A stretch of 60,926 nucleotides of DNA from an uncultured Clostridium sp. Its GTDB lineage: Bacteria > Bacillota > Clostridia > TANB77 > CAG-508. Of the stretch, positions 16,714 to 25,251 are shown one piece after another. The stretch spans positions 1-60,926 of the forward strand of contig CAMMLJ010000009.1 of assembly GCA_946497695.1 (NCBI GenBank), written 5' to 3'. Numbering within the stretch: position 1 is the stretch's first letter; each line of letters starts with the position of its first letter. A model generated the notes under the pieces. It was not told the origin of the DNA. It saw only the letters and a list, made by a program, of their open reading frames with translations, and searched no databases. A program made the position numbers and the translations under genes.

Positions 16714-16747
16714 AATTATTTAAATCTCAAATAAAAATCTCATATTC
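16714..16747 (-). pseudogene. Remnant of a cas2 3' end
   Basis: The segment resembles the end of cas2 at 13617-13653. On the minus strand it reads E-Y-E-I-F-I-stop(TGA)-D-L-N-N-stop, where cas2 reads N-N-F-I-stop(TGA)-E-F-N-N. It follows the duplicated flank in the same order as at array 1, so the duplication carried the cas2 tail with it. Confidence 0.55.
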
Positions 16748-16758
16748 TTTATAGATTT

Positions 16759-16866
16759 TTATCTTCTAAAATTCTTATTATTAAAATTTTTAAATGTTTT
16801 TTTATTAGGCCTATTGTCTTTTTTCTTCTTAAAAATTTGATATTTAGGTAATTTTAAACCATCTAT
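16759..16866 (-). pseudogene. Remnant of the 3' end of the large Cas7-like gene
   Basis: The last 35 codons of the gene at 17347-19596 are present here in frame with their TAA. The minus strand reads IDGLKLPKYQIFKKKK and later FKNFNNKNFRR, with about five substitutions. It is joined on one side to the cas2 remnant and on the other to the leader of array 3. It shows that array 3 and its leader were added by a duplication at the end of the effector operon. Confidence 0.9.
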
Positions 16867-16880
16867 TTTTATTTATTTGA

Positions 16881-16896
16881 AGATTGATGTACTTTT
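16881..16896 (+). repeat. CRISPR-locus 16-bp element before array 3
   Basis: AGATTGATGTACTTTT, followed after 4 nt by the -35 of the array 3 leader. The copy before array 1 has the same orientation and nearly the same spacing. Confidence 0.8.
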
Positions 16897-16900
16897 TCTA

Positions 16901-16929
16901 TTGATTTTTTTATTTTTTAATGATATAAA
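16901..16929 (+). promoter_or_regulatory. Leader promoter of CRISPR array 3
   Basis: TTGATT (16901-16906), 17 nt, TATAAA (16924-16929), first repeat at 16947. Confidence 0.8.
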
Positions 16930-16946
16930 TAGCTTATATTTATATT

Positions 16947-17178
16947 GTTTTACATTACTCATTAGAGCTTTGAAACTAAGTTTGCACCACTAGATGTTTT
17001 CGATGAAATGCGTTTTACATTACTCATTAGAGCTTTGAAACACTGCATATGTGCCATACAACTGTTTTCCACTTTTTAATTGTTTAACATTACTCATTTG
17101 AGATTTGAAACATCTATCTCCTCACCGTCTGGGTTGATCATTAAAGGCGTTTTACATTACTCTTTAGAGGTTAAAATA
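16947..17178 (+). CRISPR. CRISPR array 3 (4 repeats, 3 spacers)
   Basis: Repeats are at 16947-16976 and 17012-17041 (consensus), 17082-17111 (three to four changes) and 17149-17178 (degenerate end TTAAAATA). Spacers are 35, 40 and 37 nt. On the reverse strand all have an open frame; the third reads PLMINPDGEEID. Confidence 0.97.
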
Positions 17179-17196
17179 AGCAATAGCAAAATTTAT

Positions 17197-17235
17197 AAAA
17201 CCACACTAAAAGTACAAATGTTTTAGTGTGGTTTT
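17197..17235 (+). terminator. Terminator of CRISPR array 3
   Basis: A perfect 15-bp stem (17197-17211 with 17221-17235) around GTACAAATG, rich in A on the left and T on the right, 18 nt after the last repeat. Confidence 0.8.
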
Positions 17236-17282
17236 ATATTAATTTCATTTAACTTCATAATAAATTTAAGTAAGCAAAAAAC

Positions 17283-17316
17283 AACTGTGATAAAATTCAT
17301 ATTCCTTACCACAGTT
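17283..17316. terminator. Bidirectional terminator between array 3 and the effector operon
   Basis: AACTGTGATAA (17283-17293) with TTACCACAGTT (17306-17316), flanked by A6 and T6. On the minus strand it ends the effector operon 31 nt after its last stop. Confidence 0.8.
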
Positions 17317-17346
17317 ATTTTTTATTATATTTACCTAATTAAAATT

Positions 17347-19596
17347 TTATCTTCTAAAATTCTTATTATTAAAATTTTTAAATGGCTTATTATTAGGTCT
17401 ATTGTTTTTCTTCTCCTTAAAAGTCTGATATTTAGGTAATTTCAAACCATCTATAATTACTTTATTACCATTTCTCATTATTACTTTTTTCTCTTTTTCA
17501 TTTAGGCCATTAATTCCAAGTAATTTCTCACTACCTTCTAAAATTTGAGGTAATACCATTAATACATATGGATTCTTCATACTAGTACTCTTATTATCTA
17601 CAAACCAGAAATGACTACCAACTGTAACCTTACCATTATCATTAGAAGATGCTAAAGGATAAGTTATTTTAGAATCTGAATAATTAGCTTTTAAGTAATT
17701 AAAATTATAAATTCTAATAGCTTCTTGCATTGAAGCTGATTGCATATCAAATTGATTATTTAACTCAATTCTATCTAACTTATCATAATTTTCTATATTA
17801 TATGTAACAATATTATTATCAAAGCTTAAATTCCTAATTTTTACATTATTAACTTTTATTTTTACACTTCCATATCCAAGTGGTTTTGCTTTTCCAATCT
17901 TATGACATAAATCATAATAAGGCTTTCCTTCAAATGTAACATTATTATTAGGTACATAGTCCAAATTAATAACAGCTATCAATTTTTTTAAATATTCTTC
18001 ATTCATATTTTCAAAATAAATTTTAAATTTGAAATCACAATTAGATTTTACAGGAGTAATTTCACAGTTTCTTTGTGTTTTCTCTTCAGTAAAACTATTT
18101 TCATCTGGTGTATGATGCCAGTATGCTTTTCTTCCTCTTATTGTAATATTTTTAATTGCATGTGATCCATCATTATTAAATTCAAAATCATAATTCCAAT
18201 CTACATTATCTTTCATATTTAATAGATCTTTATTTGTTAAATATAATGAATAAAATAATGTATTAGAAATATGCGGAGATGCAAGTTCTTTTATTATTTT
18301 AGGCTTTGCATATGGATTTTCTGTTCCTATATATGTTGCATCAGCTACTCTTATTTTACTTGCTACCGCCTTCTTTTCTATTTTAAGATCTGTTTTTTCG
18401 TCATCATTAACAAAACCAAATATTCCACAAGTTGGACATGGTTTAGTAGCATCTATACAAGGCATATAAGATTCTTCTGCTTTACCAGTAACATTTAAAA
18501 GTTCATTTAAAGTTCTATGGTATGCTTCTTTTCCTACTTGAGCTAAAGAAAGATATGTTCTACCTTTTTCGTCTAATTTATTGCTATACCATACAGGTAA
18601 TACTTTTGCATTATCAATGTCATACCCATCATACCAAGTTATATCTTTATCCTTTACTTTATTAAATGCTGTATCATTATACATTTCAAATATTTCTTTT
18701 AGTTTTTTTACACTATTATTCAAATCTTTAGCATGTACTTCCTTTTCATTTCCTTCATTATCCTTTTTTATAACAAATATACTATCGTGAATGGTAGCTC
18801 CAGATTTCTTTACTCCAAGTTCTCCAATAAATAGTATTCCAGTTTTTCCACCTTCACCAATTAATTCATTTGCTATATCTCTTGGTTTTTCTATTGTTGA
18901 TCCATCTTTTCTTTTTATTTTATCTATTACAGTTCTAGTTTTAAAATGTACTGTATCACCTGTTTTTAAATCATTTGTTATTTCTTTTGGTAATACATTT
19001 TTATTATCTTCATATGTTATTCTATTTTTATTATTTACCATATATATTGCATCTTCGTTAGCTTGAGCCTTTCTTACTTCTGGAAGACCTTTTACTTTAC
19101 GAGTTGTATGAAGTTGATATCTTGTTGCTTCATATAATTTCCAATTACCATCTTTATCCTTTTTCAAAACTCCGGGTGTTTTTGCATCTTTAGTTCTAGA
19201 AATGAAGCTTTTATCTTTTTTTACTGTAGAAAGACAAGAATTTGTAAAAGTCTCAAAATCACTTCTTAACATTCCCCTTATTTCACTTCCAGGTATAACT
19301 GGTGAAATAATATTTGTTCCAGGAATAAATTCATCATAACTACTAAAAATATAGCTTTTAAAATCTCCCTTGTTTAATTCTTCATTTTTTATTTTTTCTT
19401 CTCTAGTATCTGGAATCATAATTGGTGTTTTTGTAGTTAAAGTACATTCTATATACCCAGTTAAATCTCCATCATATTCTGATTTATTTTTTCTTTTACA
19501 TCCTGTTTTTTCTAAAGATATAAAATTATATGGATTTATATAATTTTCACTAGTATCGATATTACTTCTTTTTGGTTGATTTATATTATCTTGCAT
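17347..19596 (-). CDS. Large Cas7-like RAMP protein (TIGR03986-like)
   Basis: A 749-residue type III RAMP protein. The first RAMP shows IIPDTREEK-like and VIPGSEIRGMLRSDFE segments. A CPTCGIFGF motif (about 387-395), probably zinc binding, precedes IRVADATYIG. The second RAMP glycine loop is KPLGYGSVKIKV. The tail is very basic (NNRPNNKPFKNFNNKNFRR). This architecture matches the large RAMP of type III-D loci, a backbone subunit binding crRNA and target RNA. Its ATG overlaps the csx19 stop (TAATG). A 35-codon copy of its 3' end lies at 16759. Confidence 0.85.
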   Translation of the reverse strand: MQDNINQPKRSNIDTSENYINPYNFISLEKTGCKRKNKSEYDGDLTGYIECTLTTKTPIMIPDTREEKIKNEELNKGDFKSYIFSSYDEFIPGTNIISPVIPGSEIRGMLRSDFETFTNSCLSTVKKDKSFISRTKDAKTPGVLKKDKDGNWKLYEATRYQLHTTRKVKGLPEVRKAQANEDAIYMVNNKNRITYEDNKNVLPKEITNDLKTGDTVHFKTRTVIDKIKRKDGSTIEKPRDIANELIGEGGKTGILFIGELGVKKSGATIHDSIFVIKKDNEGNEKEVHAKDLNNSVKKLKEIFEMYNDTAFNKVKDKDITWYDGYDIDNAKVLPVWYSNKLDEKGRTYLSLAQVGKEAYHRTLNELLNVTGKAEESYMPCIDATKPCPTCGIFGFVNDDEKTDLKIEKKAVASKIRVADATYIGTENPYAKPKIIKELASPHISNTLFYSLYLTNKDLLNMKDNVDWNYDFEFNNDGSHAIKNITIRGRKAYWHHTPDENSFTEEKTQRNCEITPVKSNCDFKFKIYFENMNEEYLKKLIAVINLDYVPNNNVTFEGKPYYDLCHKIGKAKPLGYGSVKIKVNNVKIRNLSFDNNIVTYNIENYDKLDRIELNNQFDMQSASMQEAIRIYNFNYLKANYSDSKITYPLASSNDNGKVTVGSHFWFVDNKSTSMKNPYVLMVLPQILEGSEKLLGINGLNEKEKKVIMRNGNKVIIDGLKLPKYQTFKEKKNNRPNNKPFKNFNNKNFRR

Positions 19597-20084
19597 TAAT
19601 TTTCACCTTCTTTCATTCTAATATCTACTAATCTAGAATTTTCAATTACTACTTGATCATTTTTATCTGTATTAAAATAATTTCTTACTATCAATCTTAA
19701 TCCTTTACTTGCTTCTTCTTCATTTACCTTAAAAGGAATATCTATTTTTCCACCTGTTTGCTTTAATGTAGTAAATTTATCATTTACCCCTACAATTTTA
19801 TTTCCAGCAATAAACATCGCTTCATCAAACATTCCTTGGTTTGGAATATTGTCATCTATTATAGATATATCAAATTCATTTGTCTCTTCATTTAAAACAA
19901 ATCTAATTTCTAAATCTTTATTAAAAATTCTAATTTGAGTTAATAAATTATAGTCTACTTCTTTATTAAAGATAATTTTATTATTTTCATATATACCAAC
20001 ACATACTTTGTTATAAAAATATGCTAAAACATAAGCTTTTTGTATGTTATGCTCATTAATTACATTTAAAATCTTAGCTTCCAC
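19596..20084 (-). CDS. csx19: Csx19-like type III-D protein
   Basis: A 162-residue protein with the Csx19 (TIGR03984) layout: AYVLAYFYNKVCVGIYENNKIIF, IRIFNKDLEIRFVLN (the LRLF..ELR region), and the end GLRLIVRNYFNTDK. Its role in type III-D complexes is not well established; a small-subunit-like part is possible. The start is GTG with AAGGAGGG 6 nt upstream. It overlaps the next gene and follows the double Cas7 gene by 12 nt. Confidence 0.75.
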   Translation of the reverse strand: MEAKILNVINEHNIQKAYVLAYFYNKVCVGIYENNKIIFNKEVDYNLLTQIRIFNKDLEIRFVLNEETNEFDISIIDDNIPNQGMFDEAMFIAGNKIVGVNDKFTTLKQTGGKIDIPFKVNEEEASKGLRLIVRNYFNTDKNDQVVIENSRLVDIRMKEGEN

Positions 20085-20096
20085 AACTTTCCCTCC

Positions 20097-21407
20097 TTAT
20101 TTATTACTTGTCGCAACTTTGTAGATTTCAGCAATCATATCATCTAAACTTTCAGTTTTATTAGCAGTTTTTTGAGAATTATCATATGCAATTTCTGTAC
20201 CATTTTTAATAACCTCTGTAACTTCAAATAGCCCTCTTCCAATTGCTGTTTGTCCACCAATAGCTACAAGTCCATTAGCAATATCTTTTATAACTAAAGC
20301 TATTAACCCTATAATATATTTATTATCTTGTCCATTTAATTCTTTTTTTACTTTTATAGTTAAATACGTATCTCCATTAAATACAATTTCTTCACTATAT
20401 AATGCAGATTCTGCACTTCCTCCAGAAAATCTATCTATTTTATTTCTTGTTAGCCTAAAAGTTTTAGAATTACTTATTCTAGATTCTTCTACAATAATAG
20501 ATGATGCCTTAGCACTTCCATTACTTTCTTTAACATATCCAAACCAATCATCTATATTTCCTTTGGTAAAACCTTGTTTACAAATTTCATTATTATAGTA
20601 ATTAACTTGTCTTCTAATTAATCCACTCCACGAAGTTCCTGGAATGACAGGCACTCCATTAGAACATATAGATCTATAATCTACATCATCTTTTTTAGCA
20701 CTATAAGAACGAATATTAATTCCACCTAATTGTTTTAATGTTACTTCAATTGTGTCATATGTATCATCTGTTTCTGTATAAGTAATCTTAGATTCTTCAT
20801 ATTGGTCTTTATTAAATTTATTAAAACTTACCAATTCTGCTAAATTACTTGCATCAAAACTTTTTGCATAAACATGTTTTATTTTTAGTTTTCCAAATCC
20901 TCTTGTTGTTTTAGCACCTACTAAAATATTACCAGCATTTATATTAGCTAATAATTTTTGCACAATTTGTTTCATTTTAGCTGAATCGTCATTATCTCTT
21001 ACAGTTAATTCCATTCTAAATGTAAATTCAGAACCAGCTTCTAATATTTCAACATTATATTTATTACCATCAATAGTGATTTTATTTTCATCTACTTTAA
21101 TTCCATCTCTAATACTAATACCTGTATTTTTCGTTATTTGTGCATCAGAAACAAAAAATGGACTTAATACATTAATCTCTCTTGTTTTATTATTTGCTTT
21201 AATTGCAATTTTAGGAACAAATACTTTTTGCTCGTCAGTATTTAAATAATGTAACATTACCCCTGCTAAAGTAGTTGCTGGAATAAATGGATTTCCTTTA
21301 GAATCTTTTAAAATGTCGCTATCTGTAACATCATCAATTCCTCCACCAATAGAAAGAGGCGAAGTATTTTCTATTTCTAACATATAATATATTTTTTCTT
21401 TTATCAT
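20097..21407 (-). CDS. Double-RAMP Cas7-like (Csm3-type) protein
   Basis: A 436-residue protein with two RAMP units. Unit 1 has SIGGGIDDVTDSDILKDSKG, FIPATTLAGVMLHYL and the loop VGAKTTRGFGKLKI. Unit 2 has GGINIRSYSA, VIPGTSWSGLIRRQV and AIGGQTAIGRGLFEV. The aspartate-rich DDVTDSD loop in unit 1 is where Csm3-type subunits carry the target-RNA cleavage residue. A Cas7-Cas7 fusion is a type III-D feature. It begins 2 nt after csx10, with GGGGAG before ATG. Confidence 0.85.
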   Translation of the reverse strand: MIKEKIYYMLEIENTSPLSIGGGIDDVTDSDILKDSKGNPFIPATTLAGVMLHYLNTDEQKVFVPKIAIKANNKTREINVLSPFFVSDAQITKNTGISIRDGIKVDENKITIDGNKYNVEILEAGSEFTFRMELTVRDNDDSAKMKQIVQKLLANINAGNILVGAKTTRGFGKLKIKHVYAKSFDASNLAELVSFNKFNKDQYEESKITYTETDDTYDTIEVTLKQLGGINIRSYSAKKDDVDYRSICSNGVPVIPGTSWSGLIRRQVNYYNNEICKQGFTKGNIDDWFGYVKESNGSAKASSIIVEESRISNSKTFRLTRNKIDRFSGGSAESALYSEEIVFNGDTYLTIKVKKELNGQDNKYIIGLIALVIKDIANGLVAIGGQTAIGRGLFEVTEVIKNGTEIAYDNSQKTANKTESLDDMIAEIYKVATSNK

Positions 21408-21409
21408 TT

Positions 21410-23602
21410 TTATTTCTCCCCTTTCAATTTAATTTGAATTAAACATTGTTTAATATATTCTAATGTATACTTTTCTACTTCTTCAGCTGACAAATTCACA
21501 TTACTTTCTGAATCGTCATTTGTTCCTGGCTTTCTTAGATTATTTAAATCTTTAACAGCTTGTAATTCTTGGAATTCTTTTGGTGTATTATTTAATAATT
21601 TCTTTACTTTTTCTAATTTTTCACTATTTTTTATCGCTCCAAAATTCTCGAAAAACTCTGCTATAGTCTTTGACTGTTCTAACATAAGCATTAATCTTCC
21701 AATAGTTGAATTGTTTAGACTATAATTTGTTTTTTCAATATTTTCTAATGCTTTTCCAACTGTTTCATCTAGTATTGAATTTTTAATTGATTCTTTTAAT
21801 GTACTATATATCAAGCCAACTTCAATTTTTTTGTTTGAATTGTCATTAGTCTCATTTGATTGCTTTTTGCTTTCTTCTTTTAAATCTAATTTTGCAGTTT
21901 TATTAGCTATATCTATTATTTTTATATTTCCATATCCCTCTACTCTTCTTTGTCCTATTGTATAGCTTTCTTTAGCGGAAATTGAATTTAGAGCATTAAA
22001 CACTAATACACTTCCTGTTTTAAAAGCTTCCATTTGCTCTTTTGGTAAATTCCATATAATGTTATATCCTGAAACTTTTGTATAATTTATAAATGCTCTT
22101 TCTAATTCTATGTCTTGTCCTACAATATCTTTAATCTTTTCTATAAGCGTTTCTTTATTTGTAGTTGCCTTTCCATTATCTAATAAAACTACATCTGATG
22201 TTAATATAACTGCAAATTTTTTATATTCTTTCTGTTCTTTTGATACCTCTTCTGGTACTATATTTATAATTCTTAACTTGCCATATTCTGTATTTTTAGA
22301 TTTACCAACTCTTAAAACATCATTTTCTTTTATATATGGTAATAATTTTTTTAAATCTTTTACCTTACCTGTAATATTAGCTAAAAAGTATTGATTTGCT
22401 CCAATTACATTATATTGATATAGTGAACCTCCATCTTCTATTTGTAATGCACGTCCAATTTTATTGTCTTTTGCTCTTTGATGGTGGTAGTTTTCTGACA
22501 TTTCTACTTCTTTTATATAATTATCATCATCTAAAGTAACAAATTTACCTGTAATAGATGATAATTGTATCCCCTCTTCGTCTACATTAAACATTTTATT
22601 ATAAAATTGATCAGAAGTATTTTTTACTTTTGCATAACTAAATGGTATTGGATAAAATTCTTTTTTAGCTTTATCTGTTATATATGCATTTGAATATTTA
22701 ACAGTTCCATTTAAAAATAATTCAATAAACTCACTAGGAATTTTCTCGAAATCATTTATATTATTAGCTTCTATGTATTTTTTTGCTATACTTCCTAAGA
22801 TATTACTTCCTGGTATGTAATTTTCAGAATCTTCTGCATTTTGTTTAGAAAGCATTAATTCTGATTCAGCCTTTAATAATATTTTTAAAGTAGCTTCTGT
22901 CTCATCATTCATATTAATTTCTATTTGTTTTGTTTCAACTTCATCTACTAAATTACTTAAAATATAATCTGTTCCTAAAGCAGGATCTTTTTGCATCTCT
23001 TCTAAAGATAAAAGATTACATTGTATTTCTCCATAACCTCTAGTCCTATTTAATCCCATATGAGAAGTTAATTTAACTACATTTTTTAGGAACTTAATTT
23101 CTTCTTCACTTACATTTATATCTACATCTGCAATAAATGTGTTATCTCTTTTTACAACTCTTGTTGTTCTTAAAGAATCATTTTTACTAGTTCCTGTTTC
23201 GGCAGCAATTGCTGTTTGAAAGCGAGTATATGTATAAACCTGTAATATTTTTTGAGGAATTAGATATTTCTTATATTTTTGTGGTACATTTTCAAGTGAT
23301 TCGATTTTCTCTTGATATAATCTTATATATGCATTATCTATTTTTAATTTGCCTGAATCTTTTTTTCCTTCTTCTCCAAAAATATCCTTAATATATTGCT
23401 TTAATTTTTCTTTTTCTGTTTCATCAAACCACTCACAGTATTCTTCGGCTTCTTCTCTTAATATTCCTTTTAATCTTTTAGCAGGAATATATGGAAATCC
23501 GTATTTGTCATAACATATATCATTATCTATTAAGCTTCCAAAACTATCACCAGAAGAAGCACATAAATCGCTCTTTAACTGTATTTGCAATTTGTATTCC
23601 AT
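21410..23602 (-). CDS. csx10: Csx10 (Cas5-like RAMP) protein
   Basis: A 730-residue protein. N-terminal RAMP: LKSDLCASSGDSFGSLIDNDICYDKYGFPYIPAKRLKGILRE, the usual Csx10 start; loop MGLNRTRGYGEIQ (about 186-198). A second unit has YIPGSNILGSIAKKYI and GKSKNTEYGKLRI, a third glycine loop is GQRRVEGYGNIKI. The C-terminal 130 residues are helical. Csx10 is the Cas5-type subunit that defines type III-D complexes and holds the crRNA 5' handle. ATG overlaps the cas10 stop (TAATG). Confidence 0.88.
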   Translation of the reverse strand: MEYKLQIQLKSDLCASSGDSFGSLIDNDICYDKYGFPYIPAKRLKGILREEAEEYCEWFDETEKEKLKQYIKDIFGEEGKKDSGKLKIDNAYIRLYQEKIESLENVPQKYKKYLIPQKILQVYTYTRFQTAIAAETGTSKNDSLRTTRVVKRDNTFIADVDINVSEEEIKFLKNVVKLTSHMGLNRTRGYGEIQCNLLSLEEMQKDPALGTDYILSNLVDEVETKQIEINMNDETEATLKILLKAESELMLSKQNAEDSENYIPGSNILGSIAKKYIEANNINDFEKIPSEFIELFLNGTVKYSNAYITDKAKKEFYPIPFSYAKVKNTSDQFYNKMFNVDEEGIQLSSITGKFVTLDDDNYIKEVEMSENYHHQRAKDNKIGRALQIEDGGSLYQYNVIGANQYFLANITGKVKDLKKLLPYIKENDVLRVGKSKNTEYGKLRIINIVPEEVSKEQKEYKKFAVILTSDVVLLDNGKATTNKETLIEKIKDIVGQDIELERAFINYTKVSGYNIIWNLPKEQMEAFKTGSVLVFNALNSISAKESYTIGQRRVEGYGNIKIIDIANKTAKLDLKEESKKQSNETNDNSNKKIEVGLIYSTLKESIKNSILDETVGKALENIEKTNYSLNNSTIGRLMLMLEQSKTIAEFFENFGAIKNSEKLEKVKKLLNNTPKEFQELQAVKDLNNLRKPGTNDDSESNVNLSAEEVEKYTLEYIKQCLIQIKLKGEK

Positions 23603-25164
23603 TATTTTCCCTCCTCCTCATAATCTTTATCATTTTTTCTTTCAGCATATAAATCTAAAAATTCTAATGCATCATAATATATAGCTGTTTTATTGGCATC
23701 AAACATTTCTTTAAGTGATAATGCCTTATTTTTCATCTTTAATTTCTTAACCTCTGTATCAATATCTGCCTTTGTTTGATAATATATGTCTCTTAAATTT
23801 TTCGCTTTGTTTCTAGAAATATTTTTAACATCATTTAATGCTCTATAAAGAAAGTCAATATCAAACTCTTTTTGTTCCTCATTAAGATTTTTCTTTTCTT
23901 CTTCACTAAATATTCCATATGGTCTTTTTAATAATTGATATCCTTCGATATTTATATACTTATTTTTTCTTATACTTTCTAAATCTGATGTAATTCCCGC
24001 ATAACAATATTGGAAATCAACAAAATTACCTATTTTACCATTTACCATACCTTGTTCAGATTTTGCTCTTTTCTTAGCATTTTGGCAACATTCTTCTGCT
24101 ATTTCATATCCTTTATAGAATGGAAAATGGCTGTGAACAATGGCAATTCCTGCACATGCACTAAATGGATATTGTTTTTCATACATATATCCACATTTTA
24201 TAGATTCTATATATTCTTTAACTATATCTAAACTTATACGTGCATTACATACAAATGTAATATCATCACCAGCACTTATTATTTTCCTAAATGGATATTT
24301 TCCATCTTTTATTAAATTACTTATACCATGTTTTTTACATATATCATTCATTTTACTTATTACTTTTTCTATTGCATCTTTTTCAAATACTTGATGTATA
24401 TTACAAGAAATCTCTCTCATTACTCTGGTTGCTTCTTTATATGTTTTTGCATTTTGCATTAATTTTCCTATGTTTTGCCCCATACTATTACCATCTATAT
24501 GTACTATTGCAATTAAACCTTCACTTTCATTTGCTCTCATTTTGTCAAATTCTTTTACATATGGTGTATCGTTTTTATCAGCATTGTATTTATTTATTTT
24601 TTGATATGCTTCATATGTTACTTTAACTGTTCTATCTCCTTCTGTTATTTGTTTAGAAAATGGAAGTCCAGTAACTCTATCATATTGAACAATTGGTAAT
24701 ATTCCCATAGGTTTATTTAATGGAGTAGTAGCTTTAATCTCTGATAATTTTAATTTTAACGCTCTCCAATCTTCTTGGTAATTTTCTGTTTTAGGTACAA
24801 ATGTATAATTAAGAGATAGTCCATATGCATTTCTTAAAATATTTTTTGACATAGTAATACTTACATTTTTAGCTAAATCTTCATTTCTAAATAGTACTAC
24901 TAAATTTCCTCCACCATAATATAAAACTTCTACTTTAATAGCTTCATCATCTTCAAATTTTAATGGTGCTTTACTTTCCCAATTTAATATAACTTCATTT
25001 TCGTCTATGTTATTATTGTCTTGTATTGCTTTTTTAAATTCGCTTATTACTAGATTATCTACAATTAGTGATGCTCCAACTATTTCTTTTACTTTGTTTG
25101 TTCTGAAAATGTAATCTTGTATTCCCCTTACATCATAAATTGCAATTACTGGTTTATTTTCCAT
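23602..25164 (-). CDS. cas10: Cas10, HD-less, with palm/cyclase domain
   Basis: A 520-residue large subunit. It starts directly with the first palm domain (AIYDVRGIQDYIF; YYGGGNLVVLF at about 82-92). The second palm has IVHIDGNSMG (Asp224) and the box SAGDD (297-301), the place of GGDD in cyclic oligoadenylate synthases; the first glycine is alanine but both aspartates remain. No N-terminal HD nuclease domain is present, so DNA cutting by Cas10 is not expected. Cyclic oligoadenylate made here would activate the Csm6-like RNase encoded upstream. AAGGA precedes ATG. Confidence 0.93.
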   Translation of the reverse strand: MENKPVIAIYDVRGIQDYIFRTNKVKEIVGASLIVDNLVISEFKKAIQDNNNIDENEVILNWESKAPLKFEDDEAIKVEVLYYGGGNLVVLFRNEDLAKNVSITMSKNILRNAYGLSLNYTFVPKTENYQEDWRALKLKLSEIKATTPLNKPMGILPIVQYDRVTGLPFSKQITEGDRTVKVTYEAYQKINKYNADKNDTPYVKEFDKMRANESEGLIAIVHIDGNSMGQNIGKLMQNAKTYKEATRVMREISCNIHQVFEKDAIEKVISKMNDICKKHGISNLIKDGKYPFRKIISAGDDITFVCNARISLDIVKEYIESIKCGYMYEKQYPFSACAGIAIVHSHFPFYKGYEIAEECCQNAKKRAKSEQGMVNGKIGNFVDFQYCYAGITSDLESIRKNKYINIEGYQLLKRPYGIFSEEEKKNLNEEQKEFDIDFLYRALNDVKNISRNKAKNLRDIYYQTKADIDTEVKKLKMKNKALSLKEMFDANKTAIYYDALEFLDLYAERKNDKDYEEEGK

Positions 25165-25251
25165 TGCTTATCATTCCTTGTTAAGATATTTAGGTTTTTA
25201 ATGGATCTACCTATAAACCTGTTATGTTGTATGTCTGTATTATAGTATAAT

